Of a stretch of 64,000 bases of DNA, positions 46,366-57,231 are shown piece after piece; the stretch's first letter is position 1, and every line of letters starts with the position of its first letter. The notes under the pieces are model-generated. The model saw nothing but the letters and a program-made list of their open reading frames with translations, made no database searches and was not told the DNA's origin. The position numbers were made by a program, and so were the translations under genes. Source of the stretch: Dryococelus australis (lineage: Eukaryota; Arthropoda; Insecta; Phasmatodea; Phasmatidae); the NCBI GenBank assembly GCA_029891345.1, contig CM057006.1:46505556-46569555 (forward strand). The letters run 5' to 3'.

Positions 46366-46444
46366 AATGCCGAAAATACCACCCGTGTTCAATAGTAACC
46401 AGGGTGTTACTTAAGGTGCAAAGTTTCCTGAGAGAAAATTTGTT

Positions 46445-46685
46445 ATAAGCTATTCAAATTAAAGTGAGCACTTTTAAAAGCCTTCATTACAAATAATAAT
46501 AAATAAATGTACTTTAACCTTAGAAGTTAACTTTCGAGTGCGGTAGAAAAAAAACACGCACACGCACACACAGTGTTTATTACATACATGACAATTATTT
46601 TTAAAAAGGTGATTAAAGGACTTACAGAATTGGCTGAAAGGAAAAATTAACTAGGGCCTCAAACGTGGTCACATTACAGCATATA
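46445..46685 (-). mobile_element. MITE family B
   Basis: Left end AAGCTATTCAAATTAAAGTG. The right terminus is damaged, reading TGGTCACATTACAGCATATA. An internal (CA)n-like expansion lies near 46557-46572. Confidence 0.75.
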
Positions 46686-47012
46686 GATAGTTCTGGTGGA
46701 GGTCGGCGGGGTGTAAGGAGGCGGAATGAGGTTGAGTGTCGAAGCGGTACATACGTCCTGACTGCAACACCCGCTCCAGGCATAACAAACACACACTGGC
46801 GGCGTCGGCGAGAAAGCGCGGCGCGTGTGTTTATTTACTGGCGAAATGATGCACGAGCGGACCCATCCGGCTGGTGACGTCACCGACGCGTACTCCCCCC
46901 TCTTCAACAAGTGTTGTGACTGACCGGTTTGCGAGACGACTCCACAAGGATGAGACGGCGACAAGACTAGAGCGAGCGGACGCAGGAAACACGACGACAC
47001 GTCACCAAGCAG
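46686..47012. other. GC-richer segment between two B elements
   Basis: CpG-containing sequence with overlapping frames (46665-46877 plus, 46674-47063 minus). Neither is recognised. Confidence 0.3.
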
Positions 47013-47251
47013 TTTAGCGTAAAGTGAGCACTTTTTAAGACCTTTCCAAAAGTCAATAACCATTAATAGGTATATTTTATTTCAGCCTTCAGACGTTAAC
47101 TTTTGGGAGTGGTGTAATACACAAACTGTGTTTATTAGTCACATGGCAAAGTTCATATTAAAAGAAAAAATGGGAGAAATATATAAATTGACTGAAAGGG
47201 AAATTTTAGCAGCGCCTTAAAAAGTGCTCACTTTCCCGTGAATAGACTATA
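47013..47251 (-). mobile_element. MITE family B
   Basis: The left terminus is shortened (TTAGCGTAAAGTGAGCACTT). The right terminus CTCACTTTCCCGTGAATAGA is good, and the interior is B. Confidence 0.82.
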
Positions 47252-48293
47252 AAAGGCGTGGCGACGGCCTAACAACTGTTTCCTTCCGCACACTCCCATG
47301 TTGGGAGCTAGTAGCTTTCTCGACATGTCTTCCGTTTTAGATGATGTATCAACATTTTTGACGTGACAGACCGCAGACAATAGTTTTCCAAACTTCGTGA
47401 ATTTGTTACTCACCGCCTTCATTACTTTCTAACAGATAAAAGCTGAGAAGAAATAGGCACTATTTTATGCGAATTAGAGAAATATAACAGAATGAGAAAA
47501 TATATCACGAAGTGTCCCTCTGTCCTGTGGGAATGCAAAATGTATCCATCCAAGATGGTAGGGAACAATCTCCCTTAAGACGATTGCCTGGATTGAAAGC
47601 AGTGAAAATTCGTTATAGGGAAATACATGTTAACGAAATGCGGTTTTTTGAAGACAATTTTTAAGATCAAAACTTGAAACACGAATCTAGTGTGAGAAAC
47701 TATACTCTCAAGCTCCGTATAAAAAATATAAGAATTTTTTCCAGTAATTTTTTTTATTTATTTTTTATTTAATTATTAACTGTTCTGATTTTTCCAGGAA
47801 AGGGGCTAACATAAATGTTACAAAAGGCTTCGATAGCCAAAAATTTTCTGCTCAAAAAGTCTCCCCGATAGTATATAACTATCTTTAATAGAAGCTGCAA
47901 TTAAAAAAAACCGACCAACAGAATTTTATCAAGACGTATTTTCCTATACTAAACTCTCAACCAGGCAACAGTCTCGAGATACTGTACAGTAAATTTTGCT
48001 CGGAACCGCCCAGTAGAGTTCATTCCAAATGAGTTCACCAGTTTTAAAGATAAATTCTCTCTCGCGTAAGAATTAGTTGGTAGCTTTGGTAGCACAAAAC
48101 AACCATAATGTCATAATACAAAATATGGGTGCGTTTACTTCAACATGGTATCCCGCCAAAAAATATTTTTTATTCCAGAAACATTTCAGCAACAACTGTA
48201 TAATAGATGCGCGAAAAAAATGATTATTTTACGCTTTAGCAACGTTTACTTCCTCAGGATTCCTCATCGCACACCTCAGATTATGGTTTTCTT
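47252..48293. other. AT-rich non-coding sequence
   Basis: No feature is recognised before the interrupted frame that starts at 48294. Confidence 0.4.
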
Positions 48294-48895
48294 TTACCTC
48301 TTTGGTTGATGTACAGCAGACCACATGACCAGCATAGAAGTAACAATAGACTCCATTAGTTCCGTGCAAATTGCATCAATTTGCTCAAAAAAAAATAGGA
48401 CATGCTGTATCTCTTTATTTCGCGTAAGATGTGGCTTGCAAACGAAATTCTCGTGCAAAATCGGCATCTCGCTTAAGGGGACTGGGAATACCCCATCTTA
48501 ACAATGTTAAAACTAGAATTTTAAAGGTCCCATTATCTCAGGAACTATTGGTCACAGCTTGAAATTTTTTTCACATATTCATGACATATTAATAATGAAA
48601 TATACACCGGGATATTGTATTGTGTTGAGTTACAATTGTAAAATATTTTTCAAATAAAAAAATCAAATTTTTTTACACAAATTTATTCAAACTTTTAGTG
48701 GTAAAATATATACTAATTACTTTATCAAAATAATCTCGTGTTAAAAGTTGCAAAAGGATATAAGCAATGTTCAAAGTTTAGTTGTTATAGGTTCAATAGT
48801 TCCTGAGAAAATGGGGCATTTGCAGAAAAGAATCTCTGTTTTGAAACAAATGTACATAAAGTAAACAGTGCATACAGTATAGCACACCAAACATT

Positions 48896-50584
48896 CTAAT
48901 ACATTCCAGCTCCATATTATGGCTCATCTGGGTCTCCTTGCTGCTCATAAGATCCTCCAACTTCCGTTTTGCTAACTTCCTCTTCTGTCTGGCTTTCATT
49001 TAAATATTTCTCAGCACACGCTTTACTTCGTCTATTCGGTAGCCGTCCAGTCTCTTCATTGCTTGTACACAATTTCTACCAGGAGGAAAACCCAGTCTTT
49101 CATACACATGACACATTACCAAATTCCCTTCGTTGAATGAAGCAACAGCATCCTACACTCCAAAATGCAAGGTACGGACTTCAATAAATGTAGTTTTGGG
49201 AAGTCTGTTCCAAGTAACACTGTTTACACTCTCATTTGGATTTTGTGTCCTGCCATATAAACATTTTTTGAGCAACTCAGGCTCACTTAGGTCTCTAAAT
49301 ATGGGCTTCATTTCGTCAACCACAACACGGGGATTATGAAAGTGATCAGCATGTTTATAACATTCACCTTTAGTTTCAGCTCACTGATATTTGCACCAAC
49401 TTTCTCCACCCTTAGGGCAGAGTCAATGCTGTGAATCTTCATCGGATGATAGTAAATAGAAATACTCCGCCCATACTCCTTGAAGGTTGTTTGAATTTCT
49501 TCTTATTGCCAAACCATAATATTTTTGATCGTCAGCTATGGCTGAATCAGTCACACGTCCTCGGCCGCCAACAGGTTTTCCGTCTTCAAGTCTCTTTCCT
49601 TGCAATTTTGGTTTCAAATTTTTTTATCTGGTACCCATCCTCTTCTGTATATGTCCCAAGCATTCTAATTTTGACACTGTTTTACCACCATAAGGGGCAG
49701 TCTGAAGAACAACTTTGTGTCCCTTGCAATCACCATCACCTAAATAATTTTTATATCGTACATTGTACTGTGGTATGGAGCGATTAAAAATATTTACAAC
49801 ACCAGAAACCTCCACTCCCCCACTAGTGCCTTTGTAGTTTGCACTGCATGCTTTTTCGTGTTTACCTTTTAGTTTATCCTTACATGTACAGTTCTTCGAT
49901 AAAATGTCTACATCTATAACTTCTCCTGTATCGGCACTCGTACATGTTACAACGCCATGTAATGAAACATGCCCCCTACGGTGCCACGACCCATCGAGGG
50001 CAACTGTCCAATCCCTGCCGTTATTACTGTGTGCCACAGCTTCTTCAATAGCCAATTTCATCGAGTCTTTACACACATCCTCTACAGCAGAACCTAAAAT
50101 ACTTACATAGCGTTGAAACTTTGATGGAGGTTTGGGTAAGTTCAGGGCACCACAAAGCTTCTCGCCAGCTTTTTCTCCTTTCCCAATACTATGTAGGTCA
50201 TAAACAATTCTCAAATTAATTTCACCGTAACTTACACTTTTCTCTTCTGTATTATAATCATGTTTCAGACAAATAGAAAAGGCAAATTTCTCTTCACACA
50301 CACTACATTGTAAGACTAATTCACAGGCCAGACAAACACCTCTCTTTGAACAAAGAGAAACATTGTCATAGCAACTTATACAAACAACAAACTTCTGAAT
50401 TGCTTCTTGTAATAAAGATCAATTAATAATTTCATTTGAGTCACAATTATTTTCAAATATGTTATAAGTATTTACATTGAGTATCAGAAGAACACTAAAG
50501 CATTTACTTGTTGGAACTAACCTCAACTTCATTTATAACCTTAACATGATGTTGCTCACACATTACTTTAGGCTTTGGTTTGCC

Positions 50585-50632
<48 letters not shown>

Positions 50633-50641
50633 TTTAGTCAT
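48896..50641 (-). pseudogene. Mutator-domain (PF20700-like) transposase, degraded
   Basis: The start is MTKGK at 50641, running into a lysine run encoded by a 43-base A tract. A cysteine-rich segment follows (CISCYDNVSLCSKRGVCLAC, then CSVCEEKF). The long open part (50301-49624) has KLCGALNLPKPPSKFQ, ALDGSWHRRGH with a likely first catalytic Asp, YLGDGDCKGHK with a likely second, and KLECLGHIQKRMGTR. It continues in another frame with DGKPVGGRGRVTDSAI and YYGLAIRRNSNN, then after a stop LCPKGGESWCKYQ, NPRVVVDEMKPIF, KCLYGRTQNPNESVNSVTW, and ends YGAGMY near 48896. Several stops and frameshifts break it, so it cannot encode an active enzyme. The motif order matches the family of large insect and cnidarian proteins annotated with a Mutator-like transposase domain. 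Confidence 0.9.
50587..50629. repeat. 43-base T run (lysine codons of the transposase)
   Basis: An uninterrupted T homopolymer. On the minus strand it lies just after the transposase start codon and encodes repeated lysine. Confidence 0.98.
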
Positions 50642-51155
50642 TATAACATTAAAATAAGAACCTTGTAACTATACATATTGTAAACACCTAGAAAAGTTGA
50701 AAATTCTTATTCAAAACACAATTGTGTATTCAGTTGCTGTAAACAAACAGCAATAACAGCATGGCTTCCAATACCAACATAGAAAGTGGGGAAAAATGTC
50801 TCTAACACAAAAAGTCCCAATGTTATAGCTTTTTTTTTTTACAAAAAATTATTCAACAATGAACTTAAGCATTTTTTTTTTTAATTTTATGTTTTGCCTT
50901 CAAATTAAAAAGAAAAAAAAAATTTAAAGTAGTAAACACAATTGTACAATTATTTACCGTAAGTGCAATATATCATTCTAAATCTAACATTTTAAAGAAA
51001 AATGATTAGCAATAAATGAAAAAATTAATCATTTTTTTAAACCATTTCCTTATTCCCAGCCCCCTTAAGGCGGTAATATACCTTTGATCTGGATTTCTTT
51101 TTAACAAATCTTCATAATCAAGCTTCACGATCTGACAAAGACCAAATCTAGACAT

Positions 51156-52033
51156 GATATAGAGAACTACTTACCAACATTTTTTAACTTTGTACAGTTA
51201 CAGTTATATGGGCATTTTCTCATGTGATAGGGCAATGATAAAATAACGAGACAACCATTGATTACGGTTACAGGTGTGAACGAGTCACGTGAGTAAAATA
51301 AAATGGAATTCGGTACAAATTAATCTGTTCCCTGTACCGCGAAATATTTTTTTAAATACTGTGTCTATAAATTAATTCAAGGGTAAATATACCTACGTAA
51401 ATACAAGATTGCCTGCTACCATGGTCATCGTAGACTGTCTACAAGCTTCAAAGGAAATTATATGTGACATCTGCTGTACATTGCAAGACTCAGTGCCCAA
51501 TTATCTTCCTTGGTATTTGTAAATCGTGCTACTGCTCAGTGATCACAGAAAACGAAGTTTACAGTTTATCTGCGAACGAAAGGGTTAAGGACGCAGAGAT
51601 GAAACACTGACGAAGTGAAAAAAAAAAAAAAAAAAAAAAAAAAAACCCACAGACAACTTTTTTAAAGATTTTTCACCAGTTTTATTAGTAGCGAAAAATC
51701 GACGTCTATAATTAATTACATAATGCTGACAAATTCAATGCACCATTCCTTGACACAAAGAGATTTGTCACCGAGGAAAAAATACACACACTGAGGAATA
51801 TTTCCTCAAACTAACAAAGATACAACTTTAAGACACAAAATAAGTTAGTTCACTACACAGTACCCACATGCTGAGTTCTAAAATATTAATTTTATTTCTA
51901 CTCGCCACGAGCACTGCAAAAATTAATATTTCGTTCACGTGCACATGTTATAATTGTTTAAACAGTTGTTATATCACAGTGCCAAAAGTTCACAGTTCGT
52001 ATGATGAACTTCCATGATCATGTAGGGATTTAA
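51156..52033. other. AT-rich non-coding sequence with an A run
   Basis: An A run of ~27 lies at 51619-51645. No gene is recognised. Confidence 0.4.
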
Positions 52034-52771
52034 AGGCCTATGCATAATGGACAGTGCTAATGGCTGGTGGGCTCTGATTGGCCAAACCCTTGCTCGTAAC
52101 GTCACCACCAGCCAGTTGGCGTTACAGATGGCTGGTGGCGGGTGAAGTTCCCTGATCTTTATATTTTGGTAGTCGTACACAACTAACATCACGTGACACC
52201 ACCGACGGCCAATGATAATCTAGTTATATGACGAAATCGGAACATGCGTAGAATGTAACAACGCCGAGACCACGAGATGAATGTAAAGCAAGCATTAAAT
52301 GGAATTGTTAGTAAATGCATATTTGCATCTGATTATGGTATGTAGATGAACGGCATTTGATGAACCAGAACGTTTGAAAATGGAATACGACAAAGTCAGA
52401 GATTTATTGTCTTCAGAAGCGGCCATTGCTGTTTAATATTAAACACAAAGATTACAATGGCAATTTATACAAATAAAAATAAATATCATACACTTTATCT
52501 ACATTTTACATAAAATTAATATAAACTAAAATTCTTGCAAAATGACAATTCTCCAAATTCATTGATAACAACTCCTCGCAACCAGATATAAATCTATTAT
52601 GCGGACGATTTTACCGCTACAAGCATTGATTCTTCGAACTAGTTCACCAGCAATCGTAACTACCATTGTGGCACGTAATTTCGGCAATGGACACCTGCGA
52701 TTCGTTGTTGGCGAACTAAAGACCAATCAGAGCCCACCAGCCATCAGCACTGTTCATTGTGCCTACGCCCT
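52034..52771. mobile_element. Inverted-repeat element F
   Basis: ~50 bp terminal inverted repeats. Left is GGCCTATGCATAATGGACAG followed by TGGCTGGTGGGCTCTGATTGG (52071-52081 region). Right (52720-52771) is the complement with few differences, ending TGCCTACGCCC. The 740 bp interior is AT-rich and has no transposase frame. Superfamily unknown; no target duplication was resolved. Confidence 0.8.
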
Positions 52772-53316
52772 AGACAGAAATCAAATGAACAGTGTTTCCG
52801 GCGGGAACTCTGGCCGAAGGCAAACCCGAGCGTGTGGACAGTCACTACTTGAAGTAGGGGTCAGTTTTCTTCGATCACAGGCTACACCTGAATGACATCA
52901 CTATTACGGCCTGTGAAAATGGCCTTCCTGTGGCTGGTCACTATAGCCACTTATCACTAGTCAGACGTTCTATTAAGGCTTCGCCTGATTAATTTATCTT
53001 CACTATTTACGTATTGTAAAGTAATTATTCTGGTTGTCGCACTCTATATCACACGTAAATATGAATACAATACATTGTTTTGGGTTCGATCATGGCCTAA
53101 TCAGGTGAAGGTCGGCCATTCAAACGTGTCACTTTCTGTACAGCCACTCCACGGGAAGTCTGCACGTCGCTGTTGAACGAGATTTCATCGTGAATTTCCC
53201 GATATCCGATACCGACGTCCGAACATAGGGGATACGGTGCGAAACACAATGGTCATCGAAGGTCAAAGAAACGAGCATGTTGTCTATTTTTCATAACAAA
53301 GATCCCTGTGGAAATC
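52772..53316. other. Non-coding sequence
   Basis: Nothing recognisable is visible. Confidence 0.35.
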
Positions 53317-54215
53317 GCGAATTTTACCACCAAGTACGAAAGGACGGACACCCTCGCGATCGAGACTGGAAAAGAACGTACCAAGTACTTCAGTATACCA
53401 TTGGTGAGATGTCGGCACAGTGGGATGCCGTTGTAACAGGCCGATTTTACCCCCTGAATGCCTGAGTGGCGGCACGTGTCAAGGCAGCTTGGCGGTCCAC
53501 TGACAACCACAACAACAGTATAACACTGTTTACAACCCTCGGATGAACATAATACATTAGGTTGACACTAATCGCCAGAGCATTGCCCTCGTCACTTTCT
53601 AGACAGACTGTCTCTCTTGGTAGAATAACAATTTAAAGAAAAAGCATTGCCCTCTCGCAAATAAAATTACTGTTCAAGCGTAGCCAAAAATTACTCACCG
53701 AGCCAGAGTCCCGGCGTCAGTATGGGATTTAATACCCAAAACAGTGATTCAAGGCACGCCGGCTGTTTTTTGTAGGCGGTGGCCGCCAAGTGGTCACGCA
53801 TCAGCGAAACTTGGAGTTTTTCCAGGAATGATTTTCAAGCGAAGTAATTTCGTGTTCTGTGTAATTAGTAGAGTGGAATTGTACCACTTTCCGAGACAAA
53901 AATTAATTTTTCAGAAAAGCCCCTATTCTGAACACACCTTTTCTTTCCGTATAGCACCCCACTGTGCTGACGTCTCACCAATGGTATAATGTTGTACTTA
54001 GAATGTTCTTTTCCTGTCTCGATCGCAAGGGTGTCCGTCCTACCTGGGGGTTAAATTCGCTGATTACACCTACCCAAAGAAAAGGGGTGTTCAGCATAGG
54101 GTATTTTTGGAAAATAAATTTTTTCCCTCGGGAAGTGGTACAATTCCACCCTACTGATTACATAGAACACGAAATTATTACGCTTGAAAAATAATTCATG
54201 GGGAAAATCCAAGCT
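53317..54215. repeat. Complex inverted repeats
   Basis: Two layers are visible. First, 53317-53431 is repeated inverted at 53958-54062 (shared words TCTCACCAATGGTAT, TCTCGATCGC, GGGTGTCCGTCC). Second, sequences on either side of that second copy are inverted to each other (53815-53957 with 54068-54215; shared GTGGTACAATTCCAC, AGAACACGAAATTA). The block behaves as a foldback element whose loop is itself duplicated ~540 bp upstream. Confidence 0.75.
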
Positions 54216-54282
54216 TCACTAATGCGTGACCTGTTCGATAGTTGCGGGATAGTTTCATGCACGGCCTGTGTTGCCTGGTTGA

Positions 54283-54447
54283 TATAGGCTATTAACGGTA
54301 AAGTGAGCACATCTTAAGGCCCTTCGGTGTATACTTACACCACGCTCAAAACTTAATGTCTGAGGTTGCAATAAAACATATTTACTAGTGATTAATGTCT
54401 GTTGGGGGGCGTTAAAAAGTGCTCACTTTACCGTGAATAGTCTATAG
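54283..54447 (+). mobile_element. MITE family B, internally deleted
   Basis: Both termini are intact (TATAGGCTATTAACGGTAAA and TCACTTTACCGTGAATAGTC), but it is only 165 bp. The first third of the interior is missing. Confidence 0.85.
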
Positions 54448-54768
54448 TACACGTGGGGGGGGGGGGGTGAGCGTGGAGGAGGAAGAGCGTGGGAACATTC
54501 CTTAACGTTCTCCGGCTGCCCCTACGCCGACGTCACCGGAACTGGCGAGACAGTCCCGCCCCCGGGTATGCCCCACTTCCCCGACAATGACGTCGGCCCC
54601 CGCCACAACTACGGTACTCCCCTTCCGCTGTCTGCTGCCTAACACGCTCATTGGCATACATGAAATATCGTGTTTTGAAGTATTTTTAAACCATTATTCA
54701 GTGGTCTTTACTCATCCTCCGGGAAGTACAGCAGTGAAATTGCTTTAATTTGAGCATAAACAGGCCTG
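54448..54768. other. GC-rich segment with a G run
   Basis: A G run of about 13 lies at 54456-54468, followed by ~180 bp of CpG-containing sequence with two TGACGTC/GACGTCA-like words (CACGTCACCGG region and AATGACGTCGG). No gene is assigned. Confidence 0.35.
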
Positions 54769-55008
54769 TATGCTGTTCACGATAAAGTGAGCACTTTTTA
54801 AGGCCCTCCCAACAGGCTTCAACCGCTAATAAATATATATTATTGCAGCCTCAGGCATTAAATTTTGATGGTGGTGAAATGTATACACTATGTTTATTGG
54901 TCACATTGCAATGCTTATATTAAAAAGCAGCAGGATGTTGGAAATTTGATGAAAGGTAAAATTTAAAAGGGTCATAAAAAGTGCTCACTTTTCCGTGAAC
55001 AGCCTATA
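54769..55008 (-). mobile_element. MITE family B, full length
   Basis: Left end TATGCTGTTCACGATAAAGT, right end TCACTTTTCCGTGAACAGCC. The interior is of the same subtype as the copy at 13402. Confidence 0.87.
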
Positions 55009-55319
55009 CACCAGTTTTTGTGTCTGTAAGAGACAGCGTTAAAATAACCCAATGTCAAATCAACACTCTTGACCAATTACTTCCCCTCCTCTTTCCGTCT
55101 TTTTTTCCCCGGGAAAATTCATATCACTTAAGGCTGTATCTGTGTATCGAGGCAAATATTACAATTTGTTTTTCAGTAATTTTTTTATTGACTTTTCTGA
55201 TCTTTCCAGCGAACAGGCTACCTATACATCAATGCTACAAAAGGCTTTGCCAATTCTCAACCGGCCAACAGCCATATCATGGGCATATTTGTATACAGCT
55301 GCTGGAAATGCACGCTTTA

Positions 55320-55561
55320 TATAGGCGATTCACGGTAAAGTGAGCACTTTTTAAGGCCACGCTGAATTTTTCTTTTCATTTAGATTTATATCTTCCTGTC
55401 ACTTTTTAATATAAACACTGTCATCGGACTAATAAACACAGTGTATACATTTCACCACTAATAAAAGTTAACGTCCGCAGCTGCAATAAAATATGTTTAT
55501 TAGTGGTCAGTGCTTGTTGAAAGGGCCTTAAAAAGTGCTCACTTTACCGTGAGCAGCCTAC
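55320..55561 (+). mobile_element. MITE family B, full length
   Basis: Left end TATAGGCGATTCACGGTAAA, right end TCACTTTACCGTGAGCAGCC. It has the TTATTAGTGGTCAGT block of the B subtype at 18887. Confidence 0.87.
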
Positions 55562-55873
55562 AATAGCAAGGACTTGTGTTTGAACGTCTAATACAGAATT
55601 CCAGCGTGAGGTGTTCTCACTTGTACCTTTAATCCGCTTCACAGATTTCACCGCGGTGTTGCATGTGCTACTTGCAAAAGAACACAACGTGGAGGATTGG
55701 TACGATAATTCCCAACCCTCCAAGTCAGAGCAGCAGCTGTCACAAACACGAGTGTGTGTGCATTGTGTAGCTGACATACCTCCACTGGGGTTATGACCAC
55801 CTGAATGATGATGATTCCCACTCACCCTCGAATCATAATTATACTGAGGTTCCTTGTTTACTGTAACTTTCAT
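55562..55873 (-). CDS. Unrecognised open frame, possibly coding
   Basis: The minus-strand frame (full extent 55544-55873, 109 codons, partly inside the B element) begins MKVTVNKEPQYNYDS and includes HHHSGGHNPSGG and a Cys-containing part (RVCDSCCSDLEGWE, STLCSFASSTCNT). Composition is more protein-like than most frames here. It overlaps donor-like words (GAGGTATGTC, AAAGGTACAAGT). I cannot assign a family, and chance is a live explanation. Confidence 0.2.
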
Positions 55874-56689
55874 ATCGACTCTTAAAAATACATTTCAGTC
55901 CAGTATATATTTCTTCTTCTACTTCAATGTCAAATATGTTTTAAGGTATGCATTCGAGATGAGGCGAGCATCACAAGAAACACTAGTAACCACTTTCTTG
56001 CCTGTCAACACGAGCACGATAATGTATGGTATCCACACAACGCATGCATTATTGTGTTTTTAAATTGGTAGTAATATCCTGTAACTTTGATTTCGCAATT
56101 ATAATTATGTATATTTTACTAAATTTTGAAACTTGAGTTAAATAATTAATATTGTTAAGTAAAATAGTTTACTATATCAAATATTACTTTTTTACTACAC
56201 AAATTTGAAAACAAATTTATAAAATGTAAGTTATTAGTAATGGTATGATTTTAAGAGTTTGCTGTATATGATCAGCGGCAAATTAATTATTAATCGGTTC
56301 CTAAGGCTGACTGCAGGGGTGTACTAAAAGTACCAGCAGTCCAATATCAATCATTTTCGGGAACTAAAGAACTAGATATTGTATCCTAGAAAAAATTAAA
56401 TACATCTGAAATAAAAGCTACGCCACGAAGGTTATATATTCCTTTCTTTCCCTCTGTTACAAATCACAAATGTGCGTAGGCGTAAAAACTGAAGGGACGT
56501 GTTAAAAAAAGGAGTTTATATATGGGCCTCCACAGCGAAAAAAAAAAATAGATTCTCCGACCTTATACACTGCACTGAACACCATGCCGACTGACTTCAG
56601 ACTTCTCGAATTATCAGCACAAATGTCTGACTTGCGTGATCAGACCATGTTGATAGCGAAATTTGCACTGTATGTATGTATATATATAT
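55874..56689. other. AT-rich non-coding sequence
   Basis: Nothing recognisable is visible. Confidence 0.4.
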
Positions 56690-56978
56690 ATATATATGCA
56701 TGTATAACTATGCGAATATTTGTCCAGAATTTGCGATGGGGACTCTAGTAGCAAAAACTACCATCTATGAACGCAGGAATTTAACAAACGATGCACCAAA
56801 AATTCGTAAGGCGTGGAACTACTAGAACAAACATGCTCATGATTAACAGCGTAGTTTATTATGAATTTTTGGAGCATCGTTTATTAAATTCCCGCCTTCA
56901 TAGATGGTAGTTTTTGCTACTAAGAGTACCCATCGCAAATTCTGGACAAATACTCGCACAGTTATACATGCATATATG
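56690..56978. mobile_element. Foldback (palindromic) MITE with short loop
   Basis: Arms of ~112 bp (56698-56810 and 56860-56970) are nearly exact complements. Landmarks are TTTGTCCAGAATTTGCGATG and AAAAACTACCATCTATGAA on the left, mirrored on the right. A ~50 bp loop separates them. Ends lie in TATATATGCATG, consistent with insertion into a TA-rich site. Confidence 0.92.
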
Positions 56979-57172
56979 TACCTGCACCCGCCACTTTTTT
57001 ACTAGCTATGCATGCAGCTAATGGCTAGGGTGTTTTTTCGAAGGTTGATTTTCATAGTCTGTTCCAGTCGTGAATGGACTATACATACTACTACCCTTCG
57101 CCTTAACTTCACAGCTTATCACCCACACTTCACATAAAATAAATAAATAAAATCAATGATCGCACAAAATCA

Positions 57173-57231
57173 GGTACGGCAGCAACACAGGACCTTCCAA
57201 TATCCTTCCAAAGTGGAAGGATATTGCCGTA
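57173..57231. repeat. Small hairpin
   Basis: AATATCCTTCCA and TGGAAGGATATT are perfect complements around a 3-base loop. GTACGGC on the outer left is complementary to GCCGTAC on the outer right, so this may be the remnant of a larger foldback element. Confidence 0.8.

Larger units (their letters stand above)
48473..51068 (-). mobile_element. TTAA-flanked DNA transposon, Kolobok-like, 2.6 kb
   Basis: Both ends are TTAA followed by a short inverted repeat (GGGGACTGGGAATA at the left, complement of GGGGGCTGGGAATA at the right). The interior holds one degraded transposase on the minus strand. TTAA target duplications are known for piggyBac and Kolobok elements. The protein is not piggyBac-like, so Kolobok is the better fit. 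The family of the protein is described in the next entry. Confidence 0.8.
48294..51155 (-). pseudogene. Open frame interrupted by the TTAA element
   Basis: On the minus strand an ATG at 51155-51153 opens a frame that reads to the TTAA at 51065-51068. The frame picks up exactly at the other TTAA (48473-48476) and continues to a TAA at 48294-48296. With the 2.6 kb element and one TTAA removed, the joined frame is 89 codons plus stop. The peptide contains NPDQRYITA before the junction and EMPILHENFVCKP after it, and it looks like ordinary coding sequence. The last codons before the stop overlap a possible splice donor (AAGAGGTAAAAG), so this could instead be an internal exon. I do not recognise the protein. 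Confidence 0.4.

Noticed and set aside
49431..50110. Plus-strand frames across the 49-50 kb region
   Set aside because: They are antisense to the Mutator-domain transposase, whose motifs are clear on the minus strand.
56995..57085. Possible extra A or C MITE fragment ending GTGAATGGACTATA
   Set aside because: The similarity is limited to a few short words and the interior does not align convincingly.
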